NCBI GenBank assembly: GCA_947588955.1
Contig: CANPYX010000008.1
Span: forward strand, 1 to 64,000
From: an uncultured Oscillospiraceae bacterium
Lineage (GTDB): Bacteria > Bacillota > Clostridia > Oscillospirales > Oscillospiraceae
DNA length: 64,000 nucleotides
Reading direction: 5' to 3'
Part shown: positions 57,988 to 64,000 of the stretch, in pieces
Layout of the letters: each line of letters opens with the position of its first letter
How positions within the stretch are numbered: position 1 is the stretch's first letter
Program-made: the position numbers and the translations under genes
The notes under the pieces: model-generated
What the model was told of the DNA's origin: nothing
Databases searched by the model: none
Seen by the model: the letters and a program-made list of their open reading frames with translations, nothing else

Positions 57988-59010
57988 TTATTTTTCCTCC
58001 TTTTTTTGAAATCCCCTTGCGGTGTCATAGCTGACCAGGGAAGTGAAATATTGACTGATGGTGACCGGCGCGTTATAGAGCGCGGCCAGCGTATATGCCT
58101 TGATATTGCGGATGGGCGTTGTGTTGTTCCGCATACTCTCCAGCACATAACAGATGTGATCCCGATCCAGCTTTAAAATACGGTTCCTGACCACATCCGC
58201 CGGAAAATCCTCTCCGGCTACGCGGATGTACCTTTTGCCGGAACAGCAGACCTCCACCATAAGCTCCACATAGCCGTCCAACGTTTCGGCTTCCATGGGA
58301 TATTCCAACAGCAATCCTTCATAGTCGATGTTGTCTTTGATCAGATCTCTGTATGCTCCTATCTCCTCCGTTCTTATCCCCGACTTTGAACGGCCCGGCT
58401 GTGAACGTGATGATCGAGGGCAGGGGAGCGGATGGATAGAAGATTCAGTATCACTCATTTCAGTATGATTCCTCTCAGTCTTATTTGCGGCGGAATTCCA
58501 GAAGTCTTGACTGCGTAAAATCGGAACTCCAGACTTCGGATTTTCAGAAGTCAAGACTTCGGCCTCTCCCGGAAGTCCAGACTTCGGGATTTCAGAAGTC
58601 TGAGATCCAGGCGCGCCGGGAGCGGCTGTTTCCTCCCGCGGATCGGCTCGAACGGTGAAATTCTTGACATAGATCCTTGTTGGCTTTCCCTGTCCCTGTT
58701 TGCGCCGCTCTATGAGACCGATGCCTCCGTCCCGGTCCAGCTCCTTGAAAAGCCGGACCGCCTTGTCCTTGCCGCAGTCCAGCATCTCCAGCGCGTCCTC
58801 CAGTGTGAAGTAGATGTATACCCTGCCGCCGTCATCAAGCCAGCCGTTGCGGAGGGACAGGCCCATCCGGTCCAACATCAGCCCATAGAGCACCTTGGCG
58901 TCCATGGACACGCTCCTGAAATGCCGGTCCGTAAGAAGAACCTTGGGGATTCGGTAAAAGCTGTACTGCTCCGCCTCCGGCCCATAAAAATAATCCAGCT
59001 CCAGCGACAC
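57988..59010 (-). CDS. repA: RepA_N replication initiator with DUF6017 end
   Basis: 340 residues. The N-terminal RepA_N domain is clear (YSFYRIPKVLLTDRHFRSVSMDAKVLYGLMLDR ... VYIYFTLEDALEMLDCGKDKAVRLFKELD). The C-terminal 130 residues match the DUF6017 pattern (IDYEGLLLEYP ... VEVCCSGKRYIRVAGEDFPADVVRNRILKLD). The linker between them is encoded by an iteron cluster (58496-58606), as in RepA_N plasmids where the origin lies inside rep. It starts replication of the circular form of the element. Hydrophilic, no membrane segment. Start ATG 59010 with AAAGGAGGTCATCACC. Confidence 0.9.
   Translation of the reverse strand: MSLELDYFYGPEAEQYSFYRIPKVLLTDRHFRSVSMDAKVLYGLMLDRMGLSLRNGWLDDGGRVYIYFTLEDALEMLDCGKDKAVRLFKELDRDGGIGLIERRKQGQGKPTRIYVKNFTVRADPREETAAPGAPGSQTSEIPKSGLPGEAEVLTSENPKSGVPILRSQDFWNSAANKTERNHTEMSDTESSIHPLPCPRSSRSQPGRSKSGIRTEEIGAYRDLIKDNIDYEGLLLEYPMEAETLDGYVELMVEVCCSGKRYIRVAGEDFPADVVRNRILKLDRDHICYVLESMRNNTTPIRNIKAYTLAALYNAPVTISQYFTSLVSYDTARGFQKKEEK
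58496..58606. repeat. Iteron cluster inside repA, probable origin
   Basis: Seven half-sites: GAAGTC at 58501, 58547, 58572, 58595 and GACTTC at 58532, 58555, 58580. Two 24-bp units (58529-58552 and 58577-58600) differ at two bases and are each an inverted pair (GACTTC...GAAGTC), 48 bp apart. Known: RepA_N-type origins sit inside rep with such repeats. Confidence 0.75.
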
Positions 59011-59420
59011 GGTGATGACCTCCTTTCCTGTAAAAACATATGTGTTTCATAGTCGCAAAGAGTTTTTCTAAAAATAGCAAGTTCCCCGGTGAAGGAAATC
59101 GTCACCGGGGAACGATGTATTTAATTATCCGCCTTTAACGGCGTATTTCCATCAACTATACTGTTGGCCTGTTCATAGGCACATCTTTTCTTTGGAGCTT
59201 ACCGAAATATAGTCGTTGCAGTAAAATAAGGCAACGTTTCTCCTGCCGATGATGGAATAAAGAAACGTCGCCTTTATGTTCTCCTGCGTTGCCATACGCT
59301 ATGGGCATCAGCAGTAAATAATCCGAGTGTAGAAGGGTTTATATTGCGTTGGACTCTGCTTCCTTGTACTTTTCTTCTACGCCCATTTCTACGCCCAAAC
59401 GGTATGAAAATATGTGCTTT
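59011..59420. other. Gene-free stretch upstream of repA with two stable hairpins
   Basis: GTTCCCCGGTG/CACCGGGGAAC (59081-59113, perfect) and AAGGCAACGTTTCT/AGAAACGTCGCCTT (59228-59274, one mismatch). Between and after them is AT-rich sequence with no supported gene. The first hairpin is followed on the minus strand by TTGCTATTTTT and may terminate a short transcript. A short tandem TTCTACGCCCA occurs at 59375-59385 and 59387-59397. Confidence 0.5.
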
Positions 59421-59541
59421 TTTATGAAGCTTTATGGACACGAGATTTTAAAAAACCCTGATTTTATGCGGCTTTACGGACTTATGTGAAGATACATGGA
59501 TTTACAGAAATTAGGCGGCGTATATCGATGCCTAATTTCAT
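59421..59541. other. Probable attachment end of the element (attR/attL)
   Basis: Three related direct repeats: TTTATGAAGCTTTATGGACA (59421-59440), TTTATGCGGCTTTACGGACT (59463-59482) and TTATGTGAAGATACATGGAT (59482-59501, weaker), followed by a perfect 10-bp inverted pair GAAATTAGGC/GCCTAATTTC (59507-59516 and 59530-59539) around 13 bp. This is the layout of arm-type sites next to a crossover core of a tyrosine recombinase. It lies between element genes and chromosomal genes. Confidence 0.5.
59482..59541 (-). pseudogene. Truncated 5' end of a chromosomal gene downstream of cdd
   Basis: A strong ribosome site (AGGAGAGGAAGAA) leads to ATG 59541 and MKLGIDIRRLISVNPCIFT, then stop. Nothing longer follows in this frame. 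The first ten residues have the look of a normal gene start, and the sequence beyond lies in the putative attachment region. Inferred: the element inserted into the beginning of this gene, leaving only its start. A genuine 19-aa peptide is the alternative. Confidence 0.45.
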
Positions 59542-59568
59542 TTCTTCCTCTCCTGTGTCAAATGAGTT

Positions 59569-59964
59569 TTATTGGAACTTTTCCTTTGAAAACATGACCG
59601 GCAGGAGCTCCCGCAGGCGGTAGCTTACGTACCTGCCGTCGCCGCGGACACACAGCACCTCCAGGTCCGTGGAGAACTCGCTGAGGGCCTGCCGGCACAG
59701 TCCGCAGGGCGTGTAGTAGCCCAGACTTTCGGGGGAGTAGATGGCAAGCCGGCGGAAGGACCTCTTGCCGCGGGATACGGCGCAGGACAGCGCGGCGCGT
59801 TCTGCGCAGATGGTTGCGCCCAACGCGGCGTTTTCCACGGTACAGCCCGTGACCACCGTCCCGTCGGAGCACTCCAGCGCCGCGCCGCAGCTCTGGTTGG
59901 AGTAGGGCGCGTAGGAGTTTTTCGCCGCCTCAACGGCGATGTTTATCAGCTCTCTGTCCGTCAT
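59569..59964 (-). CDS. cdd: Cytidine deaminase
   Basis: 131 residues from ATG 59964 (GGAGGGACGGAT in front). Zinc ligands and catalytic Glu: Cys53, Glu55 (TICAERAAL) and Cys87, Cys90 (TPCGLCRQAL). Length fits the tetrameric Bacillus-type enzyme. Converts cytidine to uridine and ammonia in pyrimidine salvage. It is the last intact chromosomal gene before the element and follows the ABC lipoprotein gene with 13 bp between. Confidence 0.93.
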   Translation of the reverse strand: MTDRELINIAVEAAKNSYAPYSNQSCGAALECSDGTVVTGCTVENAALGATICAERAALSCAVSRGKRSFRRLAIYSPESLGYYTPCGLCRQALSEFSTDLEVLCVRGDGRYVSYRLRELLPVMFSKEKFQ

Positions 59965-59977
59965 ATCCGTCCCTCCG

Positions 59978-61567
59978 TCAATCTCTGTCAAGATTTACCT
60001 TCCACCCCAGGACGCCGTTATATATCCCCGACTGGCTGGGGGCAAGCCCCGTGACCACGCCCAGGTGCGTAAGGACAGTCCTCTGCTTCCAGGCTATTGG
60101 CACGATGGAGGCATCCTCCGCCGTGTAAATGTCCAGCGCCAGCGCCGCCTCGGATTTTTCCTCCCCATCCTTGCCCAAAAAGTCAAGCACCAGCTGCCGG
60201 TATTCGTCTCCCTGTATCCCGCCGTAATTCAGCTTGCCGTAGAAAAGCGCCCCGAAATCCAGGTCCGCCTTGAGCCTCACCTCGGCGAGGTACATATCAA
60301 AATTCCCCTGGGAAAGCGCCCTTTGGTAATTGGAGAAGGACATGAACTCCAGCGTCACATTGATGCCCATGTCCTGCATGTCCGAAACTATCCTCTGCGC
60401 CGCCTCAAGCTTCGCGGTGGACTCGGAGTTGACGATGAGCCGCAGGCTCATGGGCTCGCCGTTGTAGTCGGTAAAGGAGTCAAGATCCGTGTCCTCCAGC
60501 CCCGCGGCGGCGGCAAGGCGGTTGTAGTTGGCGCGGGAATATCCGTAGCCAGTCTCGTTTATGTCGTCAACCAGCCCCAGGGCGGGGTTCACAAGGAGTA
60601 TCGATCTTCGCGCGGCGTTCCCATAAGCGTCGGAGATTATGGCGTCGTGGTTCACAAGCCTCGACAACGCCTGCCGCACAAAGGTGTCCGAGGTGGGACC
60701 GCGCTTGCAGTTGAAGCCCAGGTACACAAGGTCCGAGGTGTCGTAATAGCGGGTCTCATGGACCATGTGGATGTTGAGGCTCACGCTTCCCGTGGGGTCG
60801 TAGCCCACTATGTCCAGGGACCTGTCGGCAAAGGCGTCCGCCATGTCGTCCGGGTCGATCTCCTTTAAGTATATGGTCCTGAGCGACGTAGAGGCGTAAT
60901 CCCGATGGGAGGAAAAGGCGATGAGCATACCTGAGCCCAGCATATACGGTCCCGTTCCCACGGGGGTGGCGCCGTCCGCGGAGCCGTCCTTTATTATGGG
61001 CACGTCAAGGAGCGCTGGCAGGGCGTAATTTGCCCGCCGCAGCGTTATTTTTACCGTCATCGGCTCCTGCGCCGGAGCCACGGCAGATATGTCCGACAGC
61101 CGCGCCGAGTACTTCGAGGAGCTTCTCGCGGTGTTGAGGGAGTATACCACGTCCTGCGTGGTGAGCTCCGTCCCGTCGTGGAATTTGACGCCCTCAAGTA
61201 TTTTAAGGTAGTAGCTCCTCCCGTCCTCGGTGGTATAGCTTTCGCACAGCACCGGCACGGCTTTCAGGTCCCCGGTCAGGGCGAAAAGCCCCTCATAGAG
61301 AAGGCTGAAGAGCTGCTCGTTGTAGTACCCCGTGGATCTCATGGGGTTTAACTCCTGGGCGGCGGAGTAGTTGACGGAAAACACGCTGTCCGCCTTGAGG
61401 TATATCTCCTTTTCATGCGCCGTCGTATTGTCGTCGGGCTCCTCCGCCGGCGGCTCGGCGGCGTCCTCGTGTCCGCCGGTAAAATACGCCTGCGGCAGAA
61501 ATCCACACCCGGACAGCGCCGTCAGCGCCAGGAAAGCCGCGGCTATTCTCTTTATTTTCCGCCTCAC
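59978..61567 (-). CDS. Oligopeptide-type ABC transporter substrate-binding lipoprotein
   Basis: 529 residues from GTG 61567 (AGGAGGAAAAGCC upstream). Lipobox LTALSGC with Cys21, then a family 5 solute-binding fold (SVNYSAAQELNPMRSTGYYNEQLFSLLYEGLF; DGRSYYLKILEGVKFHDGTELTTQDVVYSLN; VGTGPYML). Binds peptides or nickel-type ligands outside the membrane for an ABC importer. The permease and ATPase genes are not in the window, so it may be an orphan. Chromosomal. Confidence 0.88.
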   Translation of the reverse strand: MRRKIKRIAAAFLALTALSGCGFLPQAYFTGGHEDAAEPPAEEPDDNTTAHEKEIYLKADSVFSVNYSAAQELNPMRSTGYYNEQLFSLLYEGLFALTGDLKAVPVLCESYTTEDGRSYYLKILEGVKFHDGTELTTQDVVYSLNTARSSSKYSARLSDISAVAPAQEPMTVKITLRRANYALPALLDVPIIKDGSADGATPVGTGPYMLGSGMLIAFSSHRDYASTSLRTIYLKEIDPDDMADAFADRSLDIVGYDPTGSVSLNIHMVHETRYYDTSDLVYLGFNCKRGPTSDTFVRQALSRLVNHDAIISDAYGNAARRSILLVNPALGLVDDINETGYGYSRANYNRLAAAAGLEDTDLDSFTDYNGEPMSLRLIVNSESTAKLEAAQRIVSDMQDMGINVTLEFMSFSNYQRALSQGNFDMYLAEVRLKADLDFGALFYGKLNYGGIQGDEYRQLVLDFLGKDGEEKSEAALALDIYTAEDASIVPIAWKQRTVLTHLGVVTGLAPSQSGIYNGVLGWKVNLDRD

Positions 61568-61586
61568 GGCTTTTCCTCCTAACAAA

Positions 61587-62375
61587 TCAATCGCAAATTA
61601 TCACCGACGCCTGGGACCCGCGCTCTCCCTTTGTATATCTGTGGGACCAGTATTTGTCGTGGCGGCACACGGTACACTCCTCCGAGACAGAAATGTTCTC
61701 CTCCGGCACGCCCGCGCGGACAAGAAGCTCCCTGTTCACGCCCTTCAGATCGACGAAGGCTTTTCCCGCGTTCGCCGACGGTTTTATGAACCGCTCCCCG
61801 TCGCCGCCCAAAACGGCAAGCACCGCCTCAGGCACTTCGGGACCCGTCTCAAAGCAGCAATACGATATGCCGGGACCTATCGCCGCCCGTATGTCGGCGG
61901 GGGCGGACCCCAGGGACGCCATGGCCTCCACCGCCGCTCCCGCGATATTTCCCACCGTCCCCCGCCAGCCCGCGTGGGCGGCAGCGGCGATGTGCCCTTT
62001 GGGGTCGTGGAGCAAAATGGGTATGCAGTCGGCGGTGAAGATTATAAGCGCCAGCCCCGCCTCGTCCGTCACCAGCCCGTCCGCCTCATAGGGCAGAGGA
62101 CCGTAGGGCTCCCTGGCGTCGGCACCCGCCACGTAACGCACGCGCGTTTTGTGGACCTGCTTTGAAAACACAAGCCCTTTGATCCCCAGCGCCGATTTGA
62201 GCCTGCGGTAATTTTCCCGCACCGCCTCCGGATCGTCTCCCCGGTTCTCTCCCAAGTTGAGGGAGGACCATATCCCTCCGCTCACCCCACCGAAGCGGGT
62301 GGTGAAGGCGTGGCGCGCGGATATATTTGGGGCTGTCATGAGACGCAGCCCGTCTTTTTCAATCTCCCTGAACAT
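61587..62375 (-). CDS. pgeF: Laccase-domain protein of PgeF/YfiH type
   Basis: 262 residues from ATG 62375 (AAAGAGGTTTTG before it). Conserved metal-site residues: His in SKQVHKTRV, Cys in TADCIPILL and His in HAGWRGTVGN. This is the polyphenol-oxidase/purine-nucleoside-phosphorylase-like family; in E. coli PgeF edits peptidoglycan precursors. The start at an upstream codon is rejected for lack of a ribosome site. Chromosomal, 19 bp before the ABC lipoprotein gene and 48 bp after secA. Confidence 0.88.
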   Translation of the reverse strand: MFREIEKDGLRLMTAPNISARHAFTTRFGGVSGGIWSSLNLGENRGDDPEAVRENYRRLKSALGIKGLVFSKQVHKTRVRYVAGADAREPYGPLPYEADGLVTDEAGLALIIFTADCIPILLHDPKGHIAAAAHAGWRGTVGNIAGAAVEAMASLGSAPADIRAAIGPGISYCCFETGPEVPEAVLAVLGGDGERFIKPSANAGKAFVDLKGVNRELLVRAGVPEENISVSEECTVCRHDKYWSHRYTKGERGSQASVIICD

Positions 62376-62423
62376 CAAAACCTCTTTTTCGGAACAAGAT
62401 CGCGCCGTCACGCGGCATAAGCA

Positions 62424-64000
62424 TCAGTCGTCGGGGTGGTACTCCTTGCAGGTGCACTTTTTCCACTTGAGCCCGCTCCCGCAGGGGCAGGGGTCGTTGC
62501 GCCCTATCTTCACGGACCTGACGGGCTGCTTTTTCACGGATCTGTCGCCGCCCACGTTGGCGCCAGCAACGGCGTTTCTCGCCACGCTCTTCCGCTCAAT
62601 GGGCTGTTCCCTGGTGACCCGCACCACAAACATGCGGCGAACCACCTCCTCGCGTATGCCCGCGATCATGGCGTCGAACATCTCGCCGCCCTCGCGCTTG
62701 TACTCGTCCACGGGGTTCACCTGGGCGTATGCCCGGAGGCGTATGCCCTGGCGCAGCTCGCTCATGGCGTCGATGTGGTCCATCCAGTATTCGTCAACCA
62801 CCCGCAGGAGCACCACGCGCTCCACCTCGCGCATCATGGGCTGTGACGCCCCCTCCGGGGTGCCCATCTCCGCCTCGCGCCTGTCGTATACGGCGTTGGC
62901 GCGCTTGTCAAGCCAGTCTGTAAGCGCCTCGGCGTCCATTGAGGCGAGCTCCGCATCGGGAAGGGCGGCAAGCTCCGCCGGCGTGATCACCGCGGCAAGG
63001 AAGGAGCTGGTTATGAGCGCCCTCAGCTTTTCCCTTGTCATGCGCTCCGGCTCAGGCTTGTGCTTGGGATTGTCGGAGACCTCCGGCGCCATGGCGGTGG
63101 CCACGTTGGAGGCTATGACCTCCCGTATCCACGACCTGATGTTCCCGCTCACGTCCTCCCCGTCCAGGACCCTGCGGCGCTGCTCGTAGATTATGCCGCG
63201 CTGGGTGTTCATCACGTCGTCGTACTCCAGAACGTGCTTTCTGGACTGGAAGTTCTGGCTCTCCACCTTCTTTTGGGCGTTCTCGATTGCGCCGGAGAGT
63301 ATCTTCTGGTCGATGGGCATATCCTCGTCTATCTTCAGCGTCTCCATGAGCATACTGACCCGCTCGCCCCCGAAAAGGCGCATGAGGTCGTCGGACATGG
63401 CGATGAAGAACCTTGTCTCGCCCGGGTCGCCCTGGCGCCCGGAGCGGCCCCTCAGCTGGTTGTCTATACGCCGCGCCTCGTGCCGCTCGGTTCCGAGGAC
63501 GAAAAGACCTCCGGCCTCACGGACCTTCTCCGCCTCGGCGTCGGTGACCGCCTTGTACTTCTTTAAAAGCTCCGCGTACTGCTCCCTGGCGGCAAGGATG
63601 TTCTCGTCGTCGGTCTCGGCATAGCCAACTGCCTCGGAGATGATCTCGTCCTCAAAGCCCGCCTTCCTCAGGTCGGCGCGCGCCAGGAATTCCGCGTTGC
63701 CGCCCAAGACAATATCCGTTCCGCGCCCAGCCATGTTGGTGGAGATGGTCACGGCGCCCAGCTTGCCCGCCTGGGCGATTATCTCCGCCTCCTTCTCGTG
63801 GTTCTTGGCGTTGAGAACGTTGTGCTTCACGCCCTCCCGTGAGAGGAGCTTTGAAAGGTATTCGCTCTTTTCGATGGACACTGTGCCCACCAGCACCGGC
63901 TGCCCCTTTTCGTGGCACTCTATGATCTGCTTTATAATGGCCCTGTTCTTGCCCGCGTCGTTTTTGTACACCACGTCCGGGTCGTCCACGCGCGCCAGGG
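62424..64000 (-). CDS. secA: SecA preprotein translocase ATPase (C-terminal part, cut by the window end)
   Basis: 525 residues visible, the frame continuing past the window. From VDDPDVVYKNDAGK onward it matches the second nucleotide-binding domain (TNMAGRGTDIVLGG; RGRSGRQGDPGETRFFIAMSDDLMRLF), helical wing and scaffold, ending in a SEC-C zinc motif (CPCGSGLKWKKC). Drives protein export through SecYEG. Chromosomal housekeeping gene, which marks the host side of the junction. Confidence 0.95.
   Translation of the reverse strand, partial: LARVDDPDVVYKNDAGKNRAIIKQIIECHEKGQPVLVGTVSIEKSEYLSKLLSREGVKHNVLNAKNHEKEAEIIAQAGKLGAVTISTNMAGRGTDIVLGGNAEFLARADLRKAGFEDEIISEAVGYAETDDENILAAREQYAELLKKYKAVTDAEAEKVREAGGLFVLGTERHEARRIDNQLRGRSGRQGDPGETRFFIAMSDDLMRLFGGERVSMLMETLKIDEDMPIDQKILSGAIENAQKKVESQNFQSRKHVLEYDDVMNTQRGIIYEQRRRVLDGEDVSGNIRSWIREVIASNVATAMAPEVSDNPKHKPEPERMTREKLRALITSSFLAAVITPAELAALPDAELASMDAEALTDWLDKRANAVYDRREAEMGTPEGASQPMMREVERVVLLRVVDEYWMDHIDAMSELRQGIRLRAYAQVNPVDEYKREGGEMFDAMIAGIREEVVRRMFVVRVTREQPIERKSVARNAVAGANVGGDRSVKKQPVRSVKIGRNDPCPCGSGLKWKKCTCKEYHPDD

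Noticed and set aside
59341..59400. Remnant of a tyrosine integrase C-terminus (GVEMGVEEKYKEAESN in the minus frame)
   Set aside because: Too short, without catalytic residues or upstream open frame; kept only as a tandem repeat note.
1..64000. tRNA or rRNA genes
   Set aside because: No sequence with a convincing clover-leaf or rRNA pattern was seen on either strand.

Overview
The window looks like a Clostridia (Oscillospiraceae-type) chromosome segment carrying most of a large conjugative element. The signs are AGGAGG-type ribosome sites, GC-rich Gram-positive codon use, RepA_N/Cna-B/sortase/PcfJ families, and ordinary housekeeping genes at the right edge. No species can be named from the sequence alone.

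Right edge, about 59.54-64.0 kb, minus strand: chromosome. It holds secA (cut by the window end), the laccase-domain gene pgeF, an oligopeptide-type ABC lipoprotein and cytidine deaminase. Just after cdd a strong ribosome site opens a reading frame that stops after 19 codons. It lies in a dyad plus direct repeats that look like the attachment end of the element. The other end, the integrase and the relaxase are not in the window, so they should lie to the left.

35.0-59.0 kb, minus strand: replication start and conjugation. repA has an iteron cluster inside its coding region. It is followed by a helical protein, a VirB2-like pilin, a VirB6-like protein, a signal-peptide membrane protein, a VirB3-VirB4 fusion ATPase, two DUF5697/DUF6100-like genes, a winged-helix protein, a VirD4 coupling protein, an S1-domain protein, a surface protein with a C-terminal anchor, a sortase, a CAP-domain protein and a 2557-residue thioester/Cna-B adhesin.

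28.3-35.0 kb: accessory and regulatory genes. These are a one-piece HTH-HipA-like kinase on the plus strand with its operator, a dense array of palindromes, a C39-like cell-wall peptidase of the transfer system, a sigma-like factor, zinc-finger and unknown genes, and an AAA/DUF4143 ATPase behind three phased repeats.

14.3-27.9 kb, minus strand: DNA processing operon. It carries a YqaJ nuclease, a RecD2 helicase, a probable annealing protein, a CHC2 primase, PcfK, PcfJ, a Fic/VbhA-like toxin-antitoxin pair and a second-type LigA. 11.3-14.3 kb holds ParM/ParR partition genes, two HTH regulators and a broken SLOG-like gene. 0-10.8 kb is a chain of small overlapping genes (DUF932, sigma-like factor, cysteine-rich proteins, PcfM-like) ending in an adenine-methylase/SNF2-helicase fusion with a DUF4942 partner.

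The most striking signal is a pair of noncoding leaders, 11.03-11.23 kb and 27.96-28.26 kb. Each has the same strong promoter, the same 99-nt core (92 of 99 bases identical, with the differences in putative loops) and its own terminator. Each stands at the head of one of the two long minus-strand operons, and both operons contain strong internal terminators. A processive antitermination or riboregulator role is proposed.
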